A stretch of DNA of 64,000 bases from Methylobacter sp. S3L5C. GTDB lineage: Bacteria > Pseudomonadota > Gammaproteobacteria > Methylococcales > Methylomonadaceae. Each line of letters starts with the position of its first letter. The stretch's first letter is position 1. Below are positions 10,243 to 19,296 of this stretch, in pieces. The notes beneath the pieces were generated by a model. That model was not told the origin of the DNA. It made no database searches and was given only the letters and a program-made list of their open reading frames with translations. The DNA lies in assembly GCF_022788635.1 (NCBI RefSeq), contig NZ_CP076024.1, forward strand, positions 2,170,001 through 2,234,000, written 5' to 3'. Made by a program: the position numbers and the translations under genes.

Positions 10243-11271
10243 TTAGACCTTGTCTGGGTTAAGGTGGGCTGTCTGGATTTTTTCCCAATTACGGGAACTT
10301 CCAGTCCAGCGTTGCGGATGTTTAGCACGTGCTGCTTCGTAGACGACTTTACGGTTATCCAGAAGCTTGTCGTCCAAGCCTTCATGGCGTTGCGCTGGAG
10401 TAATAAACCGAATAGCGCTGTGACGATGCTCATGGTTGTACCATTCCACTAAGCTTGTGACCCACTGACGCGCTTCCGTAACATCGGCGAACGGCTTTAG
10501 CGGATAGTTAGGACGATATTTCAAGGTCTTAAACAACGATTCTGAGTACGGATTATCGTTGCTAACCGATGGCCGACTAAACGAAGGCATGACACCCAGT
10601 TGTTGCAAGGTCGCCAGCATAGTCGATCCCTTCATCGGACTGCCGTTGTCAGAATGCAGGATAAGCTGTTCTGCCTGTATCCCTTCACGATGACAGAGAT
10701 CACGTAACAATTCGCCAGCCAAGGCGCTGTTTTCTTCTTCATACACCTGCCAACCGACGATCTTTCGGCTGAAAATATCAACAAATAGATACAGATAGAA
10801 AAACTGTCCACGGATCAGTGATGGCAGATAAGTAATGTCCCAACTGTACAGTTGATTAGGTGCTGTAGCACATGCCGCGCGTGGCTTTGTTCGTGTTTGA
10901 GCCGGACGTTCGCTACGCCGATGGGTAAGCTGTTTTTCCTCGCGCAGGATGCGATAGAAGGTCGACTCAGACGCCAGATAGCTACCTTGGTCGGCCAGTC
11001 GTGGCACGATCTGACTCGGTGGCAGATGACCAAATTCATCTGAATTAGCGACGATCAGCACCTCGGCACGCTCGATTGCTGTTAGTTTGTGTGGCGGTTG
11101 ATAGTCACGCAAGGGGCGTTGATCGCAGTGAATCGTCTCACCTGTCTGCCAGCGTTGTAAGGTACGCTCACTAAGTCCTAATACTTCACAGGCTTTAGCT
11201 TGACGTGCTCCCGCAGTTACTGATTCATTAAGTAAAGCAATCACTTGTTCGCGCTCTTCGTGGCCAGTCAT
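10243..11271 (-). CDS. IS3-family transposase OrfB (DDE integrase domain)
   Basis: Catalytic transposase subunit, 342 residues: an N-terminal helix-turn-helix-like segment (LGLSERTLQRW) followed by an rve integrase core. The acidic triad is visible: D in WDITYL, D in LHSDNGSP, E in YSESLFKTLK, with 62 residues between the Asps and the 35-residue D-to-E spacing typical of IS3. It overlaps orfA by ATGA in the -1 frame, so it could be made by coupled re-initiation or as an OrfAB fusion by frameshifting. No damage is seen. Confidence 0.92.
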   Translation of the reverse strand: MTGHEEREQVIALLNESVTAGARQAKACEVLGLSERTLQRWQTGETIHCDQRPLRDYQPPHKLTAIERAEVLIVANSDEFGHLPPSQIVPRLADQGSYLASESTFYRILREEKQLTHRRSERPAQTRTKPRAACATAPNQLYSWDITYLPSLIRGQFFYLYLFVDIFSRKIVGWQVYEEENSALAGELLRDLCHREGIQAEQLILHSDNGSPMKGSTMLATLQQLGVMPSFSRPSVSNDNPYSESLFKTLKYRPNYPLKPFADVTEARQWVTSLVEWYNHEHRHSAIRFITPAQRHEGLDDKLLDNRKVVYEAARAKHPQRWTGSSRNWEKIQTAHLNPDKV

Positions 11272-11780
11272 TCGACCTCTCCCCCCAAGAGCGCCCGGAA
11301 CTTTTTTTGCAGTACCAACAGCGCTGCGGCTTCTGCTAAGGCTTTGTCTTTACGCAATAAATTGCGCTCAAGGCTTTGGACTTCTTCTTTCAATATACGC
11401 AGGACCCGCGCTTCTTCACGCTTGTCTACTAAGTCATCCTGGCGGCAGAAATCAGCTTTCCATTGTTCCAACTGATGAATAAAAACGCCGCGTTCACGAC
11501 ACCAGGCATTTAAGTCTTCACCGATCAAATTATAGGTTTTTTGTAAAGCAGTAAAGCGTTCTTCAGAGCTCCAATCTTCGGGACGCTTTGATTTTAGCGG
11601 TGCAAGTTTGACGTCCTGTTCCTTCTGTTTCATCCAAGCCTTCAAGGTTGTTAAATGGATATTCAATTCGTTTGCGACGGACTGAACTGATTGGTCATTA
11701 CTACGATTGTATACTTTTACCAGGGCCTGCTCTCTGAAGCCTACTGAATACCTTTTATATTTTTTCATTTCTACTCTCAA
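11268..11780 (-). CDS. IS3-family transposase OrfA (DNA-binding subunit)
   Basis: 170 residues, N-terminal helix-turn-helix (SVQSVANELNIHLTTLKAWM) and a C-terminal leucine-zipper-like helix (LKEEVQSLERNLL..) as in IS3 OrfA proteins, which bind the terminal inverted repeats. Its stop overlaps the orfB start. Two in-frame starts lie close together (MRVEMKK); the downstream ATG is equally possible. Confidence 0.88.
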   Translation of the reverse strand: MRVEMKKYKRYSVGFREQALVKVYNRSNDQSVQSVANELNIHLTTLKAWMKQKEQDVKLAPLKSKRPEDWSSEERFTALQKTYNLIGEDLNAWCRERGVFIHQLEQWKADFCRQDDLVDKREEARVLRILKEEVQSLERNLLRKDKALAEAAALLVLQKKFRALLGGEVE

Positions 11781-11812
11781 ATTTTATTTTTTCTTAAAAG
11801 TTGAGGCGACAA

Positions 11813-12886
11813 CTATTCTGACGCAGGGGGGAATTCAACACTGTATGTATCGGTATTTCCTGATACATACATTTGCACTAATTTTTCAACATGTGTCTGA
11901 TCATCTGGATGAATATGGCTTATCCATTCTCTATTGGTTGGCTGAATATCTTTTTCAGTATAGCCCAACATTTCTATCCAGCGCCGTGAATAAGTGACTT
12001 TCCCTGTTGGAATGTCCCAGTCCCATACCCCATCACCAGTACCTTCAATGGCAAATTTCCAGAGAAATTCACTTTCACGTAGCGCAGACTCTATCCGCTT
12101 ACGTTCGGTGATATCGGTAGATATACTACACAATCCGTAAATACTGCCATTATCGTGACGTAGTGGCTGCTTAATCGAAACATAGGTATGCGCAATATGG
12201 GTGTCCTTATCGATAATAACTTCCTCGGTTGCTATGCGCTCACCCAGTTCAATAACACGGCGATCATTTTCATGAAATGCTACTCTTGTTACCTCATCAA
12301 AAAAGAAATCTTCCAATCTTTTGCCAATAATGCCATCCAGTCCTGTGCCAAATAGTTGTTGTGCCGGCTTATTGGCATACTGATACTGATAGCTGGAATC
12401 TTTGATATAAATCAAGGCTTCAACATTGTCGAGAATAGTGTTGAGTTTATATTCACTTTCCCGCAAGGCAGCTTCTGCAGTTTTTCTCTGTTCTATCTCC
12501 GCTTGCAGTTGGGCAACGCTGGGTAAGGACAAGGCATGTGGTGCAACCTTTAAGATCAGTACTGCAGTCGGGATCGAAATAAGCGCTATAAAGGCTTTAA
12601 TCAAGCCATCCAGCCAATACAAGGGGATCCAGATGGTGATGGCTGAAATTAAATGTGAAGTACCGCAGGCAATAACCGATAGCGACAACAGGATTGCCAG
12701 CCACGGATAGGGAAAATCTTTGCGTTGCCGGACAAAATAGATAAGCGTTAAAGGAATGCAATAATAGGCAAGAGCAGTTAGCAGATCTGAACCAACATGT
12801 AGCCAAAGCAAGACAGGACTCCACGATAAACAATAACCGTGAGGAATGAGATCTTTAATACTAAAAAAGTCAATTAAGGGTTGCAT
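11813..12886 (-). pseudogene. 5' part of IS-interrupted kinase with ethylene-receptor-type membrane sensor
   Basis: Native sequence runs from 12886 to 11830; the last residues (PPASE) come from the IS. Three hydrophobic helices fill residues 20-120 and match the ethylene-binding domain of plant ETR1. Asp34, Tyr41, Ile44-Pro45, Cys74 and His78 (CGTSH) sit at ETR1 Asp25, Tyr32, Ile35-Pro36, Cys65 and His69, all with the same offset of 9. In ETR1 and its cyanobacterial relatives Cys65/His69 hold Cu(I), which binds ethylene. A PAS (about 140-255) and a PAS/PAC (from about 265) follow; the IS cuts after residue 350 in the second. Translation now ends shortly after the junction, giving a membrane sensor without kinase. 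The ligand in this organism is inferred only. Confidence 0.88.
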
Positions 12887-12981
12887 TTTTAAGTCAAATT
12901 GGCAGTCATTATTAATGGCTGGTTTACGATAAAAGTGTTATGGTTATTTTTTTATAACAATTAAGTGTAAGAGGTAATGTC

Positions 12982-13305
12982 GTGAAAATACTCATTAAGC
13001 TAATCGCTATTTTGGCACTGGTTTCTTTAAGTCAGGTCAGTTTAGCAGTTGATCCGGTTGAAAAGAAATCGGAAATGAAAATGGATCATGCCATGGGCAC
13101 CATGGATGAATCAAAAATGATGGAACATTTAAAAATAAAACAGGAAGAGATACTGAAGATGCATGATCTTTCCAATAAAATTCTTGCAGAAACCGATCCA
13201 AAGCAAAAACAGGTATTAAAAGATCAACAGCTTGAGTTGATTAAAGCTGAGTATATTCAAATGATGAATATGCATCATTCAAAAATGATGAAAATGGATA
13301 AATAA
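12982..13305 (+). CDS. Small exported Met/His-rich protein, possible copper binder
   Basis: 107 residues with a clear signal peptide (KILIKLIAILALVSLSQVSLA, cut near residue 22). The mature part is highly charged and carries many Met and His in short clusters: KMDHAMGTMDESKMMEH, MHDLSN, QMMNMHHSKMMKM. Such clusters commonly bind Cu(I)/Ag(I) in periplasmic proteins. The middle is predicted helical. It is divergent from the ethylene-receptor-like kinase gene with a 95-base shared upstream region, and that kinase family needs Cu(I), so a metal link is plausible. I do not recognise a named family, and copper binding is inference from composition. Confidence 0.7.
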   Translation: MKILIKLIAILALVSLSQVSLAVDPVEKKSEMKMDHAMGTMDESKMMEHLKIKQEEILKMHDLSNKILAETDPKQKQVLKDQQLELIKAEYIQMMNMHHSKMMKMDK

Positions 13306-13495
13306 AGTAAAAATAATCCGGATATATCAGACATGTAACGAAAATTAATAATAGTCAGGTTACGATTTTTATTATACCGTAATCTGATTTGTTATATAAA
13401 AAATATCTGAACGATTTTATCAGTAAGAGATTACATCCTTGTTAACACGTAATTTTTAGTATCAGGTATAGTTTTACGGCATACACAAACCCTAA

Positions 13496-14521
13496 TCAAT
13501 CTACCGTTTTTAGATTGTATTTTCGTACCCGGTAGCGCAGTGTTTCTCGTGTTGCACTCAGTGCTCTCGCAGCGGCAGTCAGATTATTATCAGCTCGTTC
13601 CAACGTAGTTTTAATGATAAATCGATCCATATCATCCAGCGCCATGCTGCCGTCCAAAGGCAAATAAATACCTTGCCCACTCGATTTTTCCTGAGACGGG
13701 CTATTTTTTTGATCCCGATTATTTGATCCTGTTTGGGACTGCTGTCCGGGTAACTGTAGCCATTGTCCTGGAAACGTATTGCCATCAGCAAATAATACAC
13801 AACGCTCAATAACATTACGTAGTTCTCTGACATTACCCGGCCAGAAATGCGCCTTAAGCTTGTTCCAGACATCATCAGGAATATCTTTTACCTGTCGACC
13901 AGCTTTGGCATTGTATTCGGCAACAAAGAGCGGCACCAGCTCATCAAGATCTTCAACCGCTTCACGTAGCGGCGGTAAAATGACCTTAAAAACACTTAAA
14001 CGATGATATAAATCAGCACGGAAACTACCGTCCTGTGCCATTTTTTCCAAATCACGATTACTGGCAGCGACAATCTGGACATCAACACTGATCTCTTTTT
14101 CCCCTCCCAAACGCCGTACTTTATGATCTTCAATAGCCTTAAGCAGCTTGGCTTGTAAATCCAGCGGCATTTCACCAATTTCATCCATGAATAAGGTGCC
14201 GCCGTCTGCCTGTTCCAACAAGCCCCGGTGCCGTCCTGACGCACCGGTAAAGGCACCCGGTTCATGCCCGAATAATTCGGACTCCAGCAATTCGCGTGGT
14301 AATGCGGCACAATTAACTTCGATCATGGGTTGTTGGGCGCGAGGGCCGCCATAATGCAGAATACGTGCTGTTAAACCTTTGCCGGTAACACTTTCGCCAC
14401 CGATAATCAAGGCGCTAAAGGGTACTTGTGTCAGTTTTGCCAATAATTGCCGAATATCTTGTGCTTGCCGGCTATGACCGATATAAGCTTCCGGTGAGTA
14501 GCGTCTATGTCCTTGCTTGGT
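13496..14521 (-). pseudogene. Sigma54-dependent response regulator, AAA+ and HTH half (cut from receiver by stop)
   Basis: Carries a central AAA+ domain with a Walker-A-like GGESVTGKG, the sigma54-contacting GAFTGA loop, Walker [13 protein letters not shown] and an arginine-finger region, then a Fis-type helix-turn-helix (NNLTAAARALSATRETLRYRVRK). It lies in the same frame as the receiver at 14917-14522 and is separated from it only by TAA at 14524-14522. The linker reads straight through otherwise (..RRVID*TKQGHRRYSPEAYIGHS), so a CAA-to-TAA change in an NtrC-type regulator is the simplest account. Possible re-initiation is at TTG 14443. Without its receiver the AAA+ half might be constitutively active or not made. 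Confidence 0.8.
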
Positions 14522-14917
14522 TTAATCAATAACACGACGTTGTATTGAGGCACTGCGAGTCGCGCTGGTAACAACCAGGTCAAGACGCTCCAGATCACAA
14601 GGTTTTTCGAGAAAATCATAAGCACCCAAACGCAGCGCTCTTACCGAATCAGGAACACTGCCGTAGCCGGTCAAAAATAGCCATTCGGCGTAATTGACAT
14701 GTTTTTTTACCCCTTCCATAAAATCCAGAGCGTTACCATCCGGCAAATTCATGTCGGATAGAATCAATAGCGGTTCTATACGATCTTTAAGTAGCAAGGT
14801 CTTCGCTTCAGCTAAAGTACTGGCCCATACCACATCCCAGCCTTGTGCGCGGTAGTGGCGTGATAATTCTGAACCCAGCAGCTTTTCATCTTCAATGATG
14901 AGCAAGGTTTCTATCAT
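14522..14917 (-). pseudogene. Receiver domain of the same NtrC-type response regulator
   Basis: 131 residues from ATG 14917 to an in-frame TAA: beta1 LLIIEDEKLLG with the acidic pair, phospho-acceptor region LILSDMNLPDG, Thr switch FLTGYG, and Lys in EKP. These are a complete CheY-like fold. The reading frame resumes after the stop into the AAA+ half. The start is 8 bases after the stop of a histidine kinase remnant, so regulator and kinase were an operon. A free-standing receiver is possible, but the matching frame downstream favours a broken full-length protein. Confidence 0.8.
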
Positions 14918-14925
14918 GATTTTTC

Positions 14926-15085
14926 TCAAGGAAAGCATTCTTTTGGTACCAATACCTCGACACAAGCGCCATGAGGTTGTTGATTGTTTAGCTTGATCGT
15001 GCCACCGATGTCTTTGATAAAACGTTGCACCATAGCCAATCCCAGGCCTGTGCCGCGTGGACGACTGGTGCGGAACAGACGAATA
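14926..15085 (-). pseudogene. C-terminal remnant of the partner sensor histidine kinase
   Basis: About 50 codons ending at TGA 14928-14926 read as the end of a kinase ATPase domain: FRTSRPRGTGLGLAMVQRF (G2 box) followed by IKDIGGTIKL and a short tail. It sits in another frame from the IS21 transposase that joins it near 15085, so the 5' part of the kinase was lost when the IS21 remnant formed. It lies just upstream of the response regulator, the normal place for its kinase. Confidence 0.8.
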
Positions 15086-15545
15086 CCATGAAGTACACCG
15101 TCGTCTCTTTGCCGCCAATCATTACTCCACGCAATTCACCGCCATCAACCTGACATTGCACACCGGGCACCATATCAACCACTGGCTCGTAATAACGCGG
15201 CTGCTGGAAGCTGATTTCAGTCTTTAACACTTCAATATAGCGCCGTACCGAGCGATCAGAAACAGCCAGTGCATCAACCTTTTCCTTCAGCTTGCGCAAG
15301 ACTTTTACAGCTGACAAGTTCGGATAAGTTTGCAGCAACTGAATAATATAGACACAGTAGGCATCCAGCTTTTTGGTTCTGGCCATCTCATCAAGTTGAC
15401 TGGCTATTTGGGTCTCGGATCTGTGTAGATATTTACTCACGGTATTGCGTGACAAACCCAGTTCTTTGGCAATCTTACGCTCGGTCAAGCCGTTGCCGTT
15501 ATCGTATAACGATTTGATCTTATGGATTACAATCCACTCCTTCAT
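15086..15545 (-). pseudogene. istA: IstA transposase, N-terminal fragment
   Basis: About 150 residues: N-terminal helix-turn-helix, a second DNA-binding segment (LAVSDRSVRRYIEVLKTE) and the start of the catalytic domain (VQCQVDGGELRGVMIGGKETTVYFMVF). This last stretch holds the first Asp region of IS21 transposases. Downstream of VYFMVF the frame reads unrelated kinase DNA, so the remaining two thirds of a ~500-residue IstA are missing. Confidence 0.85.
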
Positions 15546-15661
15546 AATAGCCCCTGAATAAAAATTTAGGGACTATCTCAGATTCATTGTTTAAAAGAAA
15601 ATCTGAAAAAGTGGCTCAATATTAATGGTCATTACTGGCTCAGTTTAATTGGCCATTAACA
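15086..15661 (-). mobile_element. IS21-family element remnant with one intact end
   Basis: Contains the N-terminal part of an IstA transposase (start ATG 15545, HTH LTERKIAKELGLSRNTVSKY) and the upstream terminus. Next to the terminus are two repeats of a ~24-base unit (TGGCTCAATATTAATGGTCA and TGGCTCAGTTTAATTGGCCA, 15612-15655), as IS21 ends carry. The outer end (..GGCCATTAACA) abuts the kinase fragment at 15662. The integrase core, istB and the other end are gone; the transposase frame runs out into kinase sequence near 15085. Confidence 0.85.
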
Positions 15662-16747
15662 CCTGTGCACTACTCAACATTCGTAGAGGTTTATTCATTT
15701 CATCGTATTGTAATTCACCGCTATCACAGATAAAACGAATAGTGCCATAGGGCAGTATAATACGAAAATCCAGTTCCCGCGCTTCATGACCATTCAGGCA
15801 ATCACACATCCACATACTCATTGCGTCATTATCTTGGGATGGATCAACTTAATAAAAGCTTCTGATGAGTGTCCAAAGGTCTCTCGGGTAACTCTATAAA
15901 TCGGGTACATTTCATCTGACCAGCTCAGGTAACCGCTTGCCAGATCTAAAGACCAACTACCAATATGAGCAATACGCTGTGATTGCGACAACATCCGTTC
16001 TTTTTCCTGTAATATTTCCTGGACTTGTTTGAGGGCAGAAATATCGGTATGTGTGCCGATCATGCGTAAAGGCTTATTGTCTTCGCTATGGGTAATCACC
16101 ATGCCGCGCCCTAAAATCCATTTGTAACTTCCATCTTTACAGCGCAAGCGAAATTCAACACTGTAAATGTCGGTATTTCCAGACATATATATTTGCACTA
16201 AGTTTGCAATATGCGCCTGATCATCGGGATGAATATGGCTTATCTATTCTCTATTAGTTGGCTGGATATCATTTTCGGTATAGCCCAATATTTCTATCCA
16301 GCGCCGTGAATAAGTGACTTCGCCGGTTGGAATATCCCCGTCCCATACCCCATCACCGGTACTCTCAATGGCAAATTTCCAGAGAAATTCACTTTCACGT
16401 AGCGCATACTCTATCCGCTTACGTTCGGTGATATCGGTAGATATACTACACAAGCCGTAAATACTGCCGTTTTCGTGACGTAGTGGCTGCTTTATCGAAA
16501 CATAGGTATGCGCAATATGGGTGTTTTTATCGATAATAATTTTCTTGGTTGTTATGCGCCCACCCAGTTCAATAACATGCCGGCCATTTTCATGAAACGT
16601 TACTCTTGTTACCTCATCAAAAAAAAAATTTTCCAATCTTTTTTGCTAATAATGCCATCCAGTCCTGTGCCAAATAGTTGTTGTACTGGCTGATTGGGAT
16701 ACTGATAGCTGGAATCTTTAATATAAATCAAGGCTTCAACATTGCAA
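15662..16747 (-). pseudogene. Decayed internal fragment of a second ethylene-receptor-like PAS kinase
   Basis: This 1.09-kb stretch is closely similar to the IS-split kinase (9657-10152 plus 11830-12435) and covers PAS1, PAS2 and the start of PAS3. Neither the membrane sensor nor the kinase core is present. Lesions seen: TGG to TAG after TNRE (16244-16246), a one-base loss near 15835 (LIHPEDN becomes LIHPKIM), and another frame change near 16640. It preserves the uninterrupted sequence at the IS3 insertion point. Edges coincide with IS21 (15661) on one side and an IS4-type remnant (16748) on the other. Clearly non-functional and older than the split copy. Confidence 0.9.
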
Positions 16748-17734
16748 CACTTCGGACAGTTTACGCGGCGATAGCGCCATAATTACAGAGGGCTGCAAAG
16801 CTCTAAGTGGCAAGAAAACCTTTCCAATAAATGGGCATTGAATTTACGAGTCTTCCAACTGGCGATGGAAATGACGTTGCGGCCTGCACCTTCCACGGCC
16901 TGTTGCCGGTCTTCCAGACGCAGCAAATTCAGTGCGGTCAGTGAAGCATTGAAATGGAAGCCCAACTTTGCTTCGGAAGTCGCTTGGCAATCGCATAGTC
17001 CAGTGTATTGCTTGGCATCGCGAAACACGAATTCAATCTGAAATCTTGCCTTGTAATAGCGCAGAATGTCCATGGTGGCACAGTCAATGTCAGTGCAGAA
17101 TAATAATGCCGTATAGGTTTTGCCTTTTTCTTCCCGCACGACATAGATAATCCGCAGATTACTTTTGTAAAGTTGGCGCATTGACGATCGAAGTATAGAC
17201 GCGCTGCCCATCGGTTTTTCCTGCCAGATCAAAGCGTGACAAATCATCGAAACAAACCTTGCCTACAAACTTGCGAGGTCGACCTTTGGCTTTTTGTTCA
17301 CCGGTATATAACCAGCGCAGATCGGCATCATGCCGTAACTTACTGGCCACGTGCAGGCCATGTTCTACCACGCCATTAATAAACTTGGTCTTGGCGTAAA
17401 AACTGTCCGCGACCAGATAACGGATTTTCCCCAACAGTCCCTTGGTATCGCGTTTGACATGATCAAGATAGCTATCTACCCGGGTGATCCGGGTTTCTTT
17501 GGGCGTTTTCTCGGCTTTGCTCTTCGGTGTCTTCTCGACATCTTGAACCACCTTGGTTTCGCTATTTACGGTCGACTCTTTGACGACTTCAGGTACCTTC
17601 GGTGCTTTGGGCAAAGCGAGCGTTTGATAAGCCGGCAGCGTATAGGCTGTGTTGTGTGTCACATCCACCAAGGCCAGCAGTGAAATTTCCATTGGTGTCG
17701 TTATGAGGATGATGGTCTGGTACATTGTTGTAGT
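16748..17734 (-). pseudogene. IS4-type transposase remnant, 5'-truncated and frameshifted
   Basis: Two overlapping frames (17700s-17159 and 17247-16783) together give the middle and end of a DDE transposase: KIRYLVADSFYAKTKF (second Asp region), and YYKARFQIEFVFRDAKQ, which fits the IS4 Y-2-R-3-E-6-K signature. A frameshift lies near 17170-17190 between IVNAP and NLRIIYVV. The N-terminal part with the first Asp is absent, replaced by group II intron sequence near 17735. The stretch between 16748 and 16783 may contain one IS end; the other is lost. Confidence 0.82.
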
Positions 17735-18340
17735 GAAGCAGAAGCCAAACACATGTTGGCAGTACTTGAGCAACGCTTCAATGCCTGTGGTTTAGAGCTT
17801 CACCTGCTGAAAAAAAAATCGTTTACCGTAAATATGGCAGTCGCAAAGTACGCTATGAAAATATGGACTTTGATTTTCTTGGCTATACGTTCAGGCGTCG
17901 GTTATGTAAAAATCGCAAATGAAATAGTTTATTTGTAAGTTTTACACCTGCGGTTAGTAAGGTGGCGATGAAGTCGATGCGACTGAAAACTAGGAACATG
18001 CGCGTGCGAATGCCTTCAGAGATGAGTGTCGAGCAGTTGGCTAAATGGCTGGATAGCCTACTATGGCCGTTACTATCGATCAGTCCTCTATGGTATGTGT
18101 CGGCACGTAAACAGAGCACTGGTAAGGTAGGCGCGGCGTAAATTTAAGCCCCTCCGTTGGCATAAAACCAGAGCATCGCAGTTTCTTGAGAGAATTGCTG
18201 ATCAATGTCCAAGCTTTTGTTCGCCCATTGGCGAGCTGGAATGACAGGAGAGTTTACCTGATGGGAGCGGTATGAGTCGAAAGGTTCACGTACCGTTCTG
18301 CGAGAGGCTGCTGGTAAGTTCCTGCGGCCTGCTCACCTAT
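17735..18340 (+). mobile_element. Group II intron, 3' remnant (reverse transcriptase/maturase tail and domain V)
   Basis: Translation from about 17735 gives the end of an intron-encoded reverse transcriptase (HMLAVLEQRFNACGLELH; then in the next frame IVYRKYGSRKVRYENMDFDF and LGYTFRRRL) with a TGA stop after CKNRK. Further frames (RMPSEMSVEQLAKWL; YYGRYYRS..; HWRAGMTGEFT) follow the maturase order. Domain V lies at 18264-18309 and the usual 3' end motif (..CTCACCTAT) at about 18340. The RT is multiply broken and the intron's 5' half is missing, so it cannot splice or move. Confidence 0.85.
18264..18309 (+). ncRNA. Group II intron domain V
   Basis: GAGCGGTA pairs with TACCGTTC (one G-U), and the inner stem is TGAGTC/GGTTCA capped by a GAAA tetraloop. 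This is the catalytic domain V fold. The nearby TTCTGCGAGAGGCT matches the usual continuation towards domain VI. Confidence 0.8.
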
Positions 18341-18585
18341 ACGCAGTTTACTCTTTATGGCGTTGACGACTTATCTTGTCAATAGCTTCGTTGCCCTGCG
18401 TATCAAACAGGACTGCGACGAACTGCCGGATCATCTCAGTGATTTATCTGTGAATCCATAGCGCGATCAAGCCAGTCGGTAACATCAATATCAGGTCGTT
18501 TTTGCCCTGTTCTTTCCTCTTTAATACCTGACCTCAACTACTAAAATAGCCAATACTACTGCCCTAGAGAGGAGGGAAATGTCAA

Positions 18586-19296
18586 ATGAGCAAGAATTTG
18601 GAAGATGAAGATATTGATGCGCTGTTCGAACAGGTTGTTACGCAACGGGAAATCGCAGTTCCGTCTAAATCTGTTCCTGAGGAACCGGAGATTTTGAGTG
18701 TACCTGCTGAAAATCATGCTTTATATGATCGTCTGGGTTCTGTTGTGCGCCAATTGCATGATGCGTTACAACAACTAGGTTATGGACAAATTTTAGATGA
18801 TACGTTAAGAGACATCAGTGATTCTCAAAGCCGTCTCGAATATATTGCATCCCTGACTGAGCAGTCTGCCAATAAGGTGTTAAATGCCGTAGACGAAGGC
18901 TTACCTGTCCAAGATGAGCAAATTACAAAGGCTAATAACTTGGAGCGGCGTTGGAATGATATGCTCGGCAGCGAGTTTGCCACTGTCGAGTTGAAGTTGT
19001 TGGCAATTGATTCCTGCAGTTTTGCCAGCGAGGTGGCTAGAAATGCAGAAGCAGAAAAAGCGCGTCTGATGGAAATTATGATGGCGCAGGACTTTCAGGA
19101 TATTACCGGACAAATTATCAAAAAAGTCGTGACGCTGACACAAAAGCTGGAAAAAGAACTTACCCAGTTATTACAGGATTATGCGGTTACGCCATTACCC
19201 AACAAATCTGTTGATTTACTTGCGGGTCCCGCTGTCCCTGATTTGGCAATGGATCAAGATGATGTCGATAGTATGCTCGCGGATTTGGGTTTTTAA
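18586..19296 (+). CDS. cheZ: CheZ, CheY-P phosphatase
   Basis: 236 residues. CheZ dephosphorylates CheY-P in the cytoplasm. The long four-helix bundle carries the catalytic block EIMMAQDFQDITGQ with Asp172 and Gln176 (E. coli Asp143/Gln147). The C-terminal peptide DDVDSMLADLGF matches the CheY-docking tail of E. coli CheZ. The start is ATG 18586, set by GAGGAGGG about 10 bases upstream. It begins right after the mobile-element island and is followed by a 659-base gap before cheW, so it may have its own promoter. Confidence 0.95.
   Translation: MSKNLEDEDIDALFEQVVTQREIAVPSKSVPEEPEILSVPAENHALYDRLGSVVRQLHDALQQLGYGQILDDTLRDISDSQSRLEYIASLTEQSANKVLNAVDEGLPVQDEQITKANNLERRWNDMLGSEFATVELKLLAIDSCSFASEVARNAEAEKARLMEIMMAQDFQDITGQIIKKVVTLTQKLEKELTQLLQDYAVTPLPNKSVDLLAGPAVPDLAMDQDDVDSMLADLGF

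Larger units (their letters stand above)
10153..11829 (-). mobile_element. IS3-family insertion sequence, complete, about 1677 bp
   Basis: Contains overlapping orfA and orfB on the minus strand. It is flanked by the direct repeat GGAATTC (10146-10152 and 11830-11836), read as target-site duplication. The 27-base ends are imperfect inverted repeats: the inner 13 bases (TAGTTGTCGCCTC) match exactly and the outer 7 poorly, so the exact termini could shift by a few bases. A related uninterrupted sequence at 16140-16175 shows the empty site and fixes the insertion point. The element lies in the same orientation as the gene it splits. Open, undamaged transposase frames suggest a recent arrival. Confidence 0.9.

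Noticed and set aside
17753-17938. 61-residue frame as a separate gene
   Set aside because: It is a shifted reading of the group II intron reverse transcriptase.
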